From Candidatus Nomurabacteria bacterium (GTDB lineage Bacteria > Patescibacteriota > Saccharimonadia > Saccharimonadales > Saccharimonadaceae), in the NCBI GenBank assembly GCA_031257295.1, contig JAIROX010000006.1:96365-160364 (forward strand): a DNA stretch of 64,000 bases. The letters are read 5' to 3'. A program made the translations under genes and the position numbers. The number at the start of each line of letters is the position of its first letter. The stretch's first letter is position 1. The notes under the pieces were generated by a model. The model saw only the letters and a list, made by a program, of their open reading frames with translations. It ran no database searches and had not been told where the DNA came from. Below, piece by piece: positions 34,148 to 43,307 of this stretch.

Positions 34148-35142
34148 CGTGTGCGCCCAAGTTCTGCTAGCTGCTTAGCTAGCCTGTTAGAATCGTGCCG
34201 AATTAACGTGCGGTCTATCTGGTCGCTCCGGGAGTCATCGCTCCAAGCCTCACGCGCCAACAGGTCAGCGCCAACCACCTTAAAATGCATCTTTTCAAGA
34301 CTTTCCTCATCGCCCAACTCAACTGGTAGCTCACCATCAGCCGCATAGCGTTTTAGCATCTGGCCACTCGGTTGGCGAGTATTATAGACGACCGTATCAA
34401 TAAACTGTTCATCCGCCAACCTCTCCAACTCGTTAACATAGTCCACTACCGTAAAGCCATCCGTCTGACCGGGCTTATTGACTAAGTTACACACATACAC
34501 TTTTCCAGCTTTAGAATTTTTTAGTGCCTGCGTTATGCCCGGCACGGTAAGCGCCGCACCAAGACTAGTATATAGGCTGCCCGGTGCCACTACCACAAGA
34601 TCAGCCTGCCGGATGGCATCTAAGGCTGCTGGGTTGGCCGCGGGCTTGGGCTCTAGCCACACCTTGGGCCGCTTATTAGCAAAGATCTTTCCCTCCAAGT
34701 CACGCTCATGGGCCGTCACAGTCTCGCCATCATCAACAAATAGCCTCACCTGGTCAAGCGTAATTGGTTCTACGCGCCCAGATGTACGCAATATACTACC
34801 GGCTAGTTCCACACCTTTGCTAAAATCACCAGTTACCTTCTCTAAAGCCGCCAGAAATAAGTTACCAAATGAGTGACCTTTTAGGTTACCCTCTTCAAAA
34901 CGATACGCAAATAAGTCGCGTAGTTTGGGCGAGCAGCTTAGCGCCACTAAACATTGACGCACATCACCCGGTGGCAGCGCCCCTAATTCATCGCGCAGTT
35001 GTCCGGTAGAACCACCATCATCAGCCATACTGACCAGCGCCGTTATGTGCCGAAAATAGTTTTTAAGCCCGCTAAGCACAACAAAACCACCAGTACCGCC
35101 GCTGATTACTACTACCTTAGTATCACTATCAATTGCTTTCAT
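34144..35142 (-). CDS. YvcK/CofD-like protein (gluconeogenesis factor family)
   Basis: A 332-residue protein with VISGGTGGFVVLSGLK near the start, MADDGGSTGQLRDELG and PPGDVRQCLVAL, all family signatures. YvcK (CuvA/GlmR) proteins bind UDP-sugars and help route carbon into peptidoglycan precursors; CofD relatives are transferases for cofactor F420, unlikely here. TGT-TAAAAT ends nine bases before the ATG, suggesting a leaderless mRNA shared with yqeG. Confidence 0.9.
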   Translation of the reverse strand: MKAIDSDTKVVVISGGTGGFVVLSGLKNYFRHITALVSMADDGGSTGQLRDELGALPPGDVRQCLVALSCSPKLRDLFAYRFEEGNLKGHSFGNLFLAALEKVTGDFSKGVELAGSILRTSGRVEPITLDQVRLFVDDGETVTAHERDLEGKIFANKRPKVWLEPKPAANPAALDAIRQADLVVVAPGSLYTSLGAALTVPGITQALKNSKAGKVYVCNLVNKPGQTDGFTVVDYVNELERLADEQFIDTVVYNTRQPSGQMLKRYAADGELPVELGDEESLEKMHFKVVGADLLAREAWSDDSRSDQIDRTLIRHDSNRLAKQLAELGRTR

Positions 35143-35198
35143 GCTTAACTAATTTTAACACGGTGCACGACCAAAACTTAATACAACAAGACGTTGGC

Positions 35199-36746
35199 CT
35201 ATTTTACAGGCCTGATAAACCGGCGCGCGCCCACTGCCCCAGCCACCAGTGTCACACTTATCACCGGTGCAACCACTAGTTTAGGAGCTATAGATGTTGA
35301 GTTATCATAAGTTGTTGCACCACCAAAGCCAGTAATTGGCGACTTTAAGCTACCAGCGCATGTCCCAGCCTGGCTATTAACGATGCCGCCACTCGCGCCC
35401 AACTTAATGGTATGCGCACCCAGCGTTAATTTAACGGTGTGGCTTAAATAGGCCGAGCCACCATTAAAGTTACTCGCCGATAATGTAACCACATAGCTAC
35501 CTAGATCTTTCCTACCAAGCAAGGTATCTACCAGATCTCGTATCGTTAAACTACGCACTACACCGGTGCCCACAACAGTACCGTCACTTAATGTAGTAGT
35601 AAACTCCAAATTAACTGGGGTGGCGGTGTTTGTTAAACCTAGCATAGCAGCCAACAACGCCCTGGCCTCGGCTTCGGTGATACTAAGTAGGCTTTTGAGT
35701 TCAGGGATAACTACGTTATTGATATATTGCTCTATACTATTGATAGTGTTCTGAATCAAGCCCTTGATGCTATTAATAGCTTGATCAAATACCAACCCAG
35801 CCATAGTCGCCTCGGTTTGAGCCACAGCGCGGGCACGAGCCTGTTCAGTCGCATCGGCTTCACTGGCTTTTTGAGCCGCATAAGCTGCCGGGTCAGTAGG
35901 CGGATTCGCTAATAGGTCTTTGTAATCCTGGTAGTCAGACAAATTACCTAACACCACCTGGATTGAGCTCTTGATACCATTGCAAGTACCGGACAGACCG
36001 ACCAAAGCAAACAGATTGCAATTTAAGCTGCCCAAAGTGCCATTCAAGCTCGTCGCATTACTGATAATCCAATCGGCTGAAATACCCCCAGCCGGGATCC
36101 CCAACGCACTGGCAATCGCATTTTTTACAGTCGTATTACCAATACCATTATATGCATCGTCAGCAGCTGTCGCGGCCTGCCTAATTTGGTCAACCACACC
36201 ACCTGGCGCTTCATATGCATCCACCTCTGCCTGCCAGTCAGAGGCGTCTTGTGTTGCCTTAGCATAGGCCGCGGCATAAGCGTTCGTGCTTACGCTTGGA
36301 TCATATTCACGCACATAGGCGATATTTTCAACAGTTTGCACCAACGTCGCACGCGTTTCAGCTAGTAATTGATCAATCGCCGCTTCGACATTGCTTGCAC
36401 CAGCTACGGTCGCTGCTATCATTTGGTTAACATATTGTTCTATAATATTGCGCGCAATCCCAGACCGTATACTAATCTGGTCAATCAGCCTGTCGGCCCT
36501 TCTTTGCAGCTGAGCCAAAGCAGACTTAGCGCTGCTAGTTAGCCTTAAATCCGGATTGATCATTGCCGTGTAGGTTGCTATGTCGCACGCTGCGGGCAAA
36601 CCTGAGTTAGCGCCCGTCGTATAGTTCCAAATTCCGCTATCAGCCAGGCTAATATCCAGTGCGCTTGCATTAGCGACTGGCGCGAAGGCACCTATAACCA
36701 TAATCCCGGTCGCCACAAATAGGCTCATTTTTCTAACTGTCGGCAT
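35199..36746 (-). CDS. secreted Ala-rich surface protein, unknown
   Basis: A 515-residue protein with a signal peptide (about residues 1-28, ending ANASA). The body is Ala-rich helical sequence with many Tyr/Asp/Gln, then a beta-type domain (about 370-470). A C-terminal hydrophobic segment (VAPVISVTLVAGAVG) is followed by a basic RRFIRPVK, which could anchor it. No LPXTG is seen and no family recognised. Its presumed promoter contains a nine-G tract directly before the -10, so expression may vary between cells. Confidence 0.7.
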   Translation of the reverse strand: MPTVRKMSLFVATGIMVIGAFAPVANASALDISLADSGIWNYTTGANSGLPAACDIATYTAMINPDLRLTSSAKSALAQLQRRADRLIDQISIRSGIARNIIEQYVNQMIAATVAGASNVEAAIDQLLAETRATLVQTVENIAYVREYDPSVSTNAYAAAYAKATQDASDWQAEVDAYEAPGGVVDQIRQAATAADDAYNGIGNTTVKNAIASALGIPAGGISADWIISNATSLNGTLGSLNCNLFALVGLSGTCNGIKSSIQVVLGNLSDYQDYKDLLANPPTDPAAYAAQKASEADATEQARARAVAQTEATMAGLVFDQAINSIKGLIQNTINSIEQYINNVVIPELKSLLSITEAEARALLAAMLGLTNTATPVNLEFTTTLSDGTVVGTGVVRSLTIRDLVDTLLGRKDLGSYVVTLSASNFNGGSAYLSHTVKLTLGAHTIKLGASGGIVNSQAGTCAGSLKSPITGFGGATTYDNSTSIAPKLVVAPVISVTLVAGAVGARRFIRPVK

Positions 36747-36801
36747 AGTATGCGCCTCACTTCCCCCACCGCAGTTATCACTTTTAGTATATTTACTAGT
36801 T

Positions 36802-36831
36802 AATATACCCCCCCCCTGGGTCGGTTTGCAA
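36802..36831 (-). promoter_or_regulatory. promoter with nine-G spacer tract, surface protein
   Basis: On the minus strand TTGCAA (36831-36826), nine bases, nine G (36816-36808), then TATATT (36807-36802): spacer 18. Same design as 56737-56766. Confidence 0.6.
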
Positions 36832-36860
36832 ACATAAACACTTTACTTTATCAAAAAAGT

Positions 36861-38207
36861 TTACAGCTTATCAACCGCGGTGCGTCTCTGCTCAGTTGTG
36901 TCACGATCACGCACCGTTACAGTGCCGTCCTCTAACGTATCAAAGTCAACCACCACACAGTATGGCGTGCCGATTTCATCTTGCCTACGGTAACGCTTGC
37001 CAATATTACCATTATCATCCCAAGCTACATTACCATATTTCTGTTTCAGTACTTCATACACCTTACGAGCCTTTGCCACCAGTTCCGGCTTATTTTTCAA
37101 TAGCGGTGCTACAGCGTAGCGATACGGAGCCAGGTTAGTCGGTAGCTTCAATACAACACGTTTGTCACCGTTCACCTCGTCAACGGTATAAGCGTTGGCT
37201 AGTACCACCAAAACATGCCTATCCAACCCATATGTTGGCTCGATTACGTGCGGCACGAATGGCTTACTACCGTCTTTTGGAGTGTATTTTAGATTTTTAC
37301 CGCTATGTTTCTCGTGTTGCGTCAGGTCAAAATCCGTTCGATATGCCAAACCGCCTATTTCTTTAGTACCAAATGGATACTCAAACTCAAAATCAATCGT
37401 GCGCTTACTATAATGCGCCCTATCTTCAGCTGGTACCTCTAGTTGGTGGATTTTAGCAAGTGGCAGACCAAGCGCTTCAAACCACTTGTTACTTAAGTCT
37501 ACCCATTTATCGAATTCCTTCTCCCAGCCATCTGGGTCAATAAAGTACTCCAGTTCCATAATTTCAAATTCGCGCGTACGGAAGATAAAGTCACGCGGGC
37601 TAATTTCATTACGAAAGCTACGCCCAATTTGCGCCACACCAAATGGTAAACTTGGGCTGAAGCTATCTATGATGTTTTTGAAATTCACAAACATACCCTG
37701 GGCCGTTTCACCACGCAGGTACACAGCGCTTTTGTCATCTTCTACCGCACCTACCGACGTCCTAAACAATAAGTTGAACCGAGCCGGATTGCTTAACTTA
37801 TTACCATCTGGGCTTTTGATATTCTTTTTATCTACCAACGCGATCATTTCGTCCAAGTTTAAGCTTGCAGCATTCTCTACACCAGCATCTTCAAGTAAGT
37901 GGTCTAAACGATAGCGCTTCTTAGTTTTTATGTCCTCAATCAACGGATCATTAAAAGTGTCCACATGCCCACTGGCCACCCACACACTCGGATTCATCAA
38001 AATAGCTGAATCTACTCCATACATATCTTCACGCGACTCTACGAACATCTGCCACCACAAATTAGTGATCCGACGTTTTAGCGCTACGCCCAGTGGCCCA
38101 TAATCCCAAGTGCCGGCTAAGCCACCATAAATCTCACTACCAGGGTAAATAAACCCTCGCCTTTTGCTAAGACTAACAATATCTTCTAAAGAAACTTCCT
38201 TACTCAT
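36861..38207 (-). CDS. glyS: glycyl-tRNA synthetase (single-chain, homodimeric type)
   Basis: Charges tRNA-Gly. 448 residues, the alpha2-type enzyme found in eukaryotes, archaea and some bacteria rather than the alpha2beta2 type. Class II motifs: YPGSEIYGGLAGTWDYGPLG near the start, FRNEISPRDFIFRTREFE (motif 2) and EPTYGLDRHVLVVL (motif 3). The C-terminal anticodon-binding domain is complete. TGA-TACAAT ends six bases before the ATG, a clear leaderless configuration. Confidence 0.96.
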   Translation of the reverse strand: MSKEVSLEDIVSLSKRRGFIYPGSEIYGGLAGTWDYGPLGVALKRRITNLWWQMFVESREDMYGVDSAILMNPSVWVASGHVDTFNDPLIEDIKTKKRYRLDHLLEDAGVENAASLNLDEMIALVDKKNIKSPDGNKLSNPARFNLLFRTSVGAVEDDKSAVYLRGETAQGMFVNFKNIIDSFSPSLPFGVAQIGRSFRNEISPRDFIFRTREFEIMELEYFIDPDGWEKEFDKWVDLSNKWFEALGLPLAKIHQLEVPAEDRAHYSKRTIDFEFEYPFGTKEIGGLAYRTDFDLTQHEKHSGKNLKYTPKDGSKPFVPHVIEPTYGLDRHVLVVLANAYTVDEVNGDKRVVLKLPTNLAPYRYAVAPLLKNKPELVAKARKVYEVLKQKYGNVAWDDNGNIGKRYRRQDEIGTPYCVVVDFDTLEDGTVTVRDRDTTEQRRTAVDKL

Positions 38208-38213
38208 ACTATA

Positions 38214-38222
38214 ATTGTATCA
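38214..38222 (-). promoter_or_regulatory. extended -10 promoter of glyS (leaderless)
   Basis: TGA-TACAAT on the minus strand ends exactly six bases before ATG 38207, with no ribosome binding site. Confidence 0.65.
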
Positions 38223-39044
38223 CTATTTTTTCTTTTTTGCTTTGGTAGCATAAGCATAGTACATGATAAGCCCGATCGCTGCGCCGCCCACAATATTACC
38301 TAATGTAACTGGTATGAGATTGTCTACAAAGAATGCACCCCAATTTAGCGCTGCCGTGTTTATGCCAGCATCAGCAATCAAGCCAGTGTAAGCACTGTTT
38401 AAATTAGCAAAAATTCCAGCCGGTATGTAGTACATATTAGCCACACAGTGCTCAAACCCAGCCGTTACAAACGCGATAATCGGCAAGAATGTCGCCAAGA
38501 TCTTACCTGCCGTATCCTTAGCACTTAGTGCCATATACACCGCTGCGCAAACCAGGAAGTTACAAAAAATCCCCAGCACAAAAGCCTTACCCCACGGCAG
38601 GCTAGCCTTAACTGCTGCCACTTTTGCCGTATACACTGCCAGCGCGCCACCGCCGATATCCAGCTGGCCAAACCATGCTAATAGTGCAGCGAGTAGCAAA
38701 GCGCCAACAAGGTTTCCCACAAACACTATCGCCCAGTTACGAAGCAGTCCACACCAAGTTATCTTGCCGGATAATGCCGCATTCACCATCAAAGCATTGC
38801 CAGTGAATAGCTCGGCACCAAGCAGTATCACCATACACAGCCCAATCGGGAATACTAAGCCCGCCACCAGTCGAGCCAACCCTATATCCGGTATAGAGTG
38901 CGCAGCCGTGCTAGAAACTGCCGCCCCTAGGCCAATAAACAAGCCTGCTGCAATACCCAGAATAAATAAACGCCAAACTGGAGAGCTAGACTTTTTCGTT
39001 GCCCCTTCTATGTTTGCGTCTACCAATTCACCTGGTGTCAACAT
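38223..39044 (-). CDS. formate/nitrite transporter family channel
   Basis: A 273-residue protein with six membrane helices and the FNT fold: GLFIGLGAAVSS, VILLGAELFTGNALMV and NFLVCAAVYMAL are family-typical. FNT channels pass formate, nitrite, hydrosulfide or lactate as acids; in a fermenting CPR cell, export of an organic acid such as lactate or formate is likely. A TATATT/TATTAT element lies directly before the ATG. Confidence 0.88.
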   Translation of the reverse strand: MLTPGELVDANIEGATKKSSSPVWRLFILGIAAGLFIGLGAAVSSTAAHSIPDIGLARLVAGLVFPIGLCMVILLGAELFTGNALMVNAALSGKITWCGLLRNWAIVFVGNLVGALLLAALLAWFGQLDIGGGALAVYTAKVAAVKASLPWGKAFVLGIFCNFLVCAAVYMALSAKDTAGKILATFLPIIAFVTAGFEHCVANMYYIPAGIFANLNSAYTGLIADAGINTAALNWGAFFVDNLIPVTLGNIVGGAAIGLIMYYAYATKAKKKK

Positions 39045-39059
39045 CGTTTTTATAATATA

Positions 39060-39731
39060 TCACAACTTAGCTACAATCCGCGCCAAATGTAGACAAACTG
39101 ACAACAACGGTTCCGTGCCCGATACCTTGCGCACTGTCTTAATGTCATTATGGGTCATCACTCTCAGCAACTTTATGTGGTCAGCCATAACATCACCACA
39201 CTCAGACTGTCTAAAAACTTGGTCTTCAATATCATAGGCGTAGCTGGCGCCAAGTTCAAGTTTATGTCCATCAGCATCCGTAGCTAAGTTAAGCTCATCA
39301 CCTAAAACCCTAGCGTAACGTATATAGAACCAAGTTCGTACCAAGTCCAGATCTGCGCCACTCTCTAGCGCTTCCAGTGTACTATTTAGTACCATAAAAA
39401 ACTCTGGGCTATCAACGTGCTCACTGCTACGCGCTACTAGTTTGAGCGCTTCATACACAAACTTCAAGCTATCATGATCTTGCAAGATCTTACCGTAAAA
39501 CTTAACTATTCGTGCCGAAGTTAGTACGCCCAGCTCACCGCGCCCTTCGTGTACAGTAATATCGCTGAATGTTAACAGCTCTACACCACTAGCCAGTTTA
39601 CTTTTCTCCCTGCGGGCGCCTTTTACCATTAAGCTTTTTTTACCCTCGGGTGTGATCACCTGCACAATCCGGTCGGCCTCACCGTAATTAGTGCGCTTTA
39701 AAACCAGCGACTGAGTGCGTATGCTATTCAT
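39060..39731 (-). CDS. recO: DNA repair protein RecO
   Basis: A 223-residue protein. The N-terminal OB-fold has QSLVLKRTNYGEADRIVQVITPEGKKSLMVKGARR, the usual RecO start, and a helical C-terminal domain follows. The zinc-binding cysteines of some homologues are absent. RecO helps load RecA on SSB-coated DNA. It overlaps the upstream response regulator by four bases. Confidence 0.85.
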   Translation of the reverse strand: MNSIRTQSLVLKRTNYGEADRIVQVITPEGKKSLMVKGARREKSKLASGVELLTFSDITVHEGRGELGVLTSARIVKFYGKILQDHDSLKFVYEALKLVARSSEHVDSPEFFMVLNSTLEALESGADLDLVRTWFYIRYARVLGDELNLATDADGHKLELGASYAYDIEDQVFRQSECGDVMADHIKLLRVMTHNDIKTVRKVSGTEPLLSVCLHLARIVAKL

Positions 39732-40084
39732 CTTAGTGCCTCTTGCGCTGCAGCGCGTATATCATCTGGCGTCATTGTCACTTTATCCAGCACAGCGCAA
39801 ACGGAGTTATCCACTAGTTCACCCAGCTCTTCAGCCATCGAGCTGCAGATGATCACAGGCACGTTGCTAGTGTCTGTATAAGATTGCAGCTCATTTAGCA
39901 AAGCAAATCCAGAGGGGCCGTCTAGCACAATATCTAGAATTATCAGATCAGGCACCTTTTTATCAACTGCCGCGATAGCATCTAGCCCATTGCTAAAAGT
40001 TTTTACTGTATAACTTTTTAGTACACGCGACAAGTGTTCCACCATCAGATCATCGTCTTCTACCACGTAAATCAGCGCGCTCAT
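39728..40084 (-). CDS. single-domain response regulator
   Basis: 118-residue receiver. Acidic EDD at residues 9-11, phosphoacceptor Asp51 in IILDIVLDG, conserved Ser in ICSSM and a Lys in LDKV. No output domain. Overlaps both its kinase gene (four bases) and recO (four bases), so the three are translated from one mRNA. Confidence 0.92.
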   Translation of the reverse strand: MSALIYVVEDDDLMVEHLSRVLKSYTVKTFSNGLDAIAAVDKKVPDLIILDIVLDGPSGFALLNELQSYTDTSNVPVIICSSMAEELGELVDNSVCAVLDKVTMTPDDIRAAAQEALR

Positions 40085-40794
40085 AGTAAGCTCAGCTGAG
40101 TTGATATCGGCAAGTCAATATAAAATGATACTCCGTCGCGGTGTTGAGTAACGCCTAATTTTGAGTTCATGGCTCTAGCAAAACTTTGCGCTACATAAAG
40201 CCCTAACCCGCTACTATTCGGCCGACCGCCAATCGGTTGAGGATCTAGCTTACTGGCTTTTTTCACCTTTCGCCAAACTTCAGTAGGCAAACTCGGCCCA
40301 TAGTCGCGCACGCCGATTCTTACTTTTTGCCCCACGCCCTTCACGAATAGCTCCGGCTTGTAGGTTTCGCTAGCGTGGTGCAGGGCATTATCACAAAAAC
40401 CATATAAAAGATTGCCCAGTAGGTCACGGTTGGCCACCACCAGCTTAGTTTTGCTCCGATAGCGGTGCTTCATGGTTGTATTTTTAAGCTTTTGTATAGG
40501 CCTTAGCGAACGTAGCACCTCATCACAAACTTGATAAGGGTTAACTGGTGTCAGTTCGAACATTGCATCTTCGAGGCGCGCCGCTTTAGTTAAACCGGTC
40601 ACAAGCCTGAGCGCTCGCTCGCTGGCCAGTCCAAGCTGCTCTATGGTCTTTTTTTGTTCAGCGTCACCTTCAGCCTCATTCAGAAACAGCGAAAGCTGGC
40701 GAATTAGCGCCAATGGCGACTTCAATTCATGAGCTACCGCCACTAGCGAAGAATCCACCGCCAGCAACCTCTCTTTTTCACCTTTGCTATTCAT
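40081..40794 (-). CDS. small cytoplasmic histidine kinase
   Basis: Only 237 residues: a phosphoacceptor helix with His22 in AHELKSP and an ATP-binding domain with GNLLYGFCDNALHHA, VRDYGPSLP and GLGLYVAQS. No sensor or membrane part, so the signal must come through another protein. AAGG lies before the ATG; the promoter is TGC-TAAAAT 14 bases upstream. Confidence 0.9.
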   Translation of the reverse strand: MNSKGEKERLLAVDSSLVAVAHELKSPLALIRQLSLFLNEAEGDAEQKKTIEQLGLASERALRLVTGLTKAARLEDAMFELTPVNPYQVCDEVLRSLRPIQKLKNTTMKHRYRSKTKLVVANRDLLGNLLYGFCDNALHHASETYKPELFVKGVGQKVRIGVRDYGPSLPTEVWRKVKKASKLDPQPIGGRPNSSGLGLYVAQSFARAMNSKLGVTQHRDGVSFYIDLPISTQLSLL

Positions 40795-40825
40795 AGCCTT
40801 ATAAAGCTATTTTAGCACAGAATAT

Positions 40826-41479
40826 CTACTGGTTCACGCCTATAGTTTTGATAATCGCTTCAAAGTCTGGCCTAAAGACTTCCGAGTCAGTCTGCAGCAT
40901 CACAGTTTTGTCTCGTAGTTTCAAAACTAATATGACGCCTCTCATGTCTTTAGATATGGCACCGTCAAAGCGTACGCCCGGCAGATCAGTCTTACCGACC
41001 GTAGCTAAAGGCGTAGACCTTAAGTCGCCTTTTTTAACAGCTGAATCATAAGATTTCACTACAGAATCATAACTTTTGTCATAAATCGATACGCGTAAAG
41101 CAAATATCTGTGAGTTACTAACTGGCGGTACATAACCAGGGTTCAGATACGCCTCGTAGTCACCGCCCTTAGCGGCATCTTTAGCATCATACATGCTCCA
41201 AGTTTTTGGGTAGTCAAATGTCAGGCGGCCGTAGTCTTCTGGTCCAACAAATTCGGTCCTTGGGTTCTTTTCACGTTCAGCAAACTTAGCCTCGTCTTCA
41301 TCAGCTTGTGTCTTCTTTGCAGTAGCCACGGCCTCTGAAATCTTACTATCAACATTGTTTTTCTGATCCGAGTAGCTGATATATGCCCATACAGCTAGGC
41401 TTGCTGCTGCAGCTAAAAATACGCTCAGCATAGCCACAACTACCACCAACACATTAACTTCACCTGACCTATATTTCAT
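40826..41479 (-). CDS. membrane-anchored protein, unknown
   Basis: 217 residues: one membrane helix (about 9-33), a charged coiled segment rich in Lys/Asp/Glu (35-65), and an outer domain with SMYDAKDAAKGGDYEAYLNPGY-type sequence. No family recognised with confidence. GGAG precedes the ATG and TGA-TACAAT lies about 27 bases upstream. Confidence 0.65.
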   Translation of the reverse strand: MKYRSGEVNVLVVVVAMLSVFLAAAASLAVWAYISYSDQKNNVDSKISEAVATAKKTQADEDEAKFAEREKNPRTEFVGPEDYGRLTFDYPKTWSMYDAKDAAKGGDYEAYLNPGYVPPVSNSQIFALRVSIYDKSYDSVVKSYDSAVKKGDLRSTPLATVGKTDLPGVRFDGAISKDMRGVILVLKLRDKTVMLQTDSEVFRPDFEAIIKTIGVNQ

Positions 41480-41532
41480 CTCGTAACTCCAATGTTTTAT
41501 GTTTCGATTGTATCACACTTACGCTTACAATT

Positions 41533-42029
41533 TCAAAACTTGTACAGAATATATGGCCCGCTTTCGCGCTCTGGTTTTTTGCCTGGTATTTTAAATCCGT
41601 AACTCACCACTCTAAGTGTTTTCCCAGTCTTAGATGCGTGCTCAGTAGCCTTCTTGCTCAACCGTTCAACCATCTTAGCCACGCCAAAGATATAAACAAG
41701 CGTCGTATCTTCCGGCCACTTAGCTTTTATGCCCTCATCAAACCTTACCTCTACAGACCCATACCTAGCACAAAGCAACTTTGATATCAAAACCATGATA
41801 GGGTGTTAATCTCGTAGCCAATGGCCCGCGCTCCGCGCCGAGCAGCTGCGCGTAGCACCAGCCCATCACCACTGCCAATATCCAGCACCGTATCTTGGGC
41901 TCCAACCTTATAAAGTTTATCAAAAGCCGTACTGATGTCTCGGCGCCGGGTTGGCACGTATGGTGCACCAAAAATTATCACCGAACAGAATACCAGCACG
42001 ATCACCAAGCCAACATAGGCTAAAATCAC
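41533..42029 (-). pseudogene. SAM-dependent methyltransferase split by a frameshift
   Basis: Two adjacent frames make one protein. Frame 1 (42029-41787) has a membrane helix, then APYVPTRRRDISTAF, VLDIGSGDGLVLRAAARRGA and GYEIN, ending at TGA. Frame 2 (41796-41533) continues MVLISKLLCARYGSVEV and KWPEDTTLVYIFGVAKM. Joining at about 41795-41800 restores the typical GYEINPxMVL motif; one extra base in the ACCC run would do it. It may be a sequencing error, a recent mutation, or coupling through the ATG at 41796. Target unknown. Overlaps xseB by four bases. Confidence 0.7.
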
Positions 42030-42232
42030 TTACTAAAATCCTTACTTAGCACCGTAATCTGATTTTTTAGATCCTTTAGGTCTTTTTCGACCTCTTTGGT
42101 CAGCGCCAAAACCTCTTCGTATCTTTTCGGCGCTTCGTCAACACCAAATTCGTCACTATAGAACCAATCGATTTTAGTTTTTAAGTCATCTATCTTGCTT
42201 GATATCGTTGTTTTACTATCTTTTTTTGGCAC
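42026..42232 (-). CDS. xseB: exodeoxyribonuclease VII small subunit
   Basis: A 68-residue helical protein with the XseB pattern: an early IDWF segment, then YEEVLALTKEVEKDLKDLKNQI. Combines with XseA to degrade single-stranded DNA. Overlaps the end of xseA by 17 bases and the next gene by four. Confidence 0.85.
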   Translation of the reverse strand: MPKKDSKTTISSKIDDLKTKIDWFYSDEFGVDEAPKRYEEVLALTKEVEKDLKDLKNQITVLSKDFSK

Positions 42233-43307
42233 CTAACACCTCCGCCTTAATTTTTTTATCTAATGTTGTTATATCTACAACATTGCCAGTCTTCAACTCT
42301 CCTACTACCAAAGCATATCCTTGTCTCAACACATTTTCTGGATTTAGCTGCGCCGCCATACGCGCTAAGTTCTGCGTCTCAAGCAGTTTAGAATCTATCC
42401 TATCAACTATAAACTTCTCCAGCCGGTTTGTCTCATTTCGCGTCTCAGCAACTAGCGCCTCTATCTCCGACTTGATTCTAGTATCAATCCGCTCAGCTTC
42501 ACTCTTCAAATACCCCAATAACGCCTGCTTATCTGGTGTTATCATCTGGGCCGCATTACTCGGTGTGCTCGCCACCGCATCAGCCGCAAGATCAGCTAGT
42601 GACTCGTCTGTTTCATGCCCGATACCAGTCAGCACAGGGATACGACTAGCCACAATTTCACGCACCAACAGCTCATCGTTGAACGCGCTCAGGTCTTGGC
42701 TGGAGCCACCACCACGTACAATCACCAACACATCGGCCAGGTTTTGTTTTTGGTTAAAATACTTAATCGCCTGAATAATCTGGTCTGGAGCCTCAAGGCC
42801 CTGCACTTGCACATGTGCTACCTCCACCTCTAGACCGCCCCAACGTTCATTTAAGATCTTTATAAAATCTGCATAGCCTGCCGCATCGGTAGAGCTAATC
42901 AGCGCCACTCGTTGGATCTGTTCCGGCAAAGACCGCTTACGCGCTTTGTCGAACAGCCCCTCGCTCACCATTTTTTTCTTTAACAATTCAAAGCTCTTTT
43001 TTATAGTCCCTTCGCCCTTTGGACGCATGTTAAGCACCGTCAGGCTAAACTTGCCCCAGTTAGTCAACCGCGGCCTAGCCAGCACCACAACCTTCATACC
43101 ATCCTCAAGCTGCATACGCAGACCATATAGGCTAAGAAAACAACCAACCGAGGCAGTATTATCCTTTAGGTCAAAAAATACATACTTGCCCTGGCTTTCT
43201 TTGTAGCTCGCCACCTCACCCTCAACAACTACTGTCGGATAAGCACCTTCTAGTGTCTGGTTAGTGAAGCTTACGAGTTCGCTAACACTAAGAGTCAAGG
43301 GCTCCAT
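42216..43307 (-). CDS. xseA: exodeoxyribonuclease VII large subunit
   Basis: 363 residues from ATG 43307, which has GGAGG upstream. N-terminal OB-fold (LSVSELVSFTNQTLEGAYPTVVVEGEVASY) and catalytic domain with ALISSTDAAGYADF, VLVIVRGGGSSQDLSAFNDE and PVLTGIGHETDESLADLAAD. The helical C-terminus is shorter than in E. coli. The start lies within the end of the flippase-like gene. Confidence 0.93.
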   Translation of the reverse strand: MEPLTLSVSELVSFTNQTLEGAYPTVVVEGEVASYKESQGKYVFFDLKDNTASVGCFLSLYGLRMQLEDGMKVVVLARPRLTNWGKFSLTVLNMRPKGEGTIKKSFELLKKKMVSEGLFDKARKRSLPEQIQRVALISSTDAAGYADFIKILNERWGGLEVEVAHVQVQGLEAPDQIIQAIKYFNQKQNLADVLVIVRGGGSSQDLSAFNDELLVREIVASRIPVLTGIGHETDESLADLAADAVASTPSNAAQMITPDKQALLGYLKSEAERIDTRIKSEIEALVAETRNETNRLEKFIVDRIDSKLLETQNLARMAAQLNPENVLRQGYALVVGELKTGNVVDITTLDKKIKAEVLGAKKR

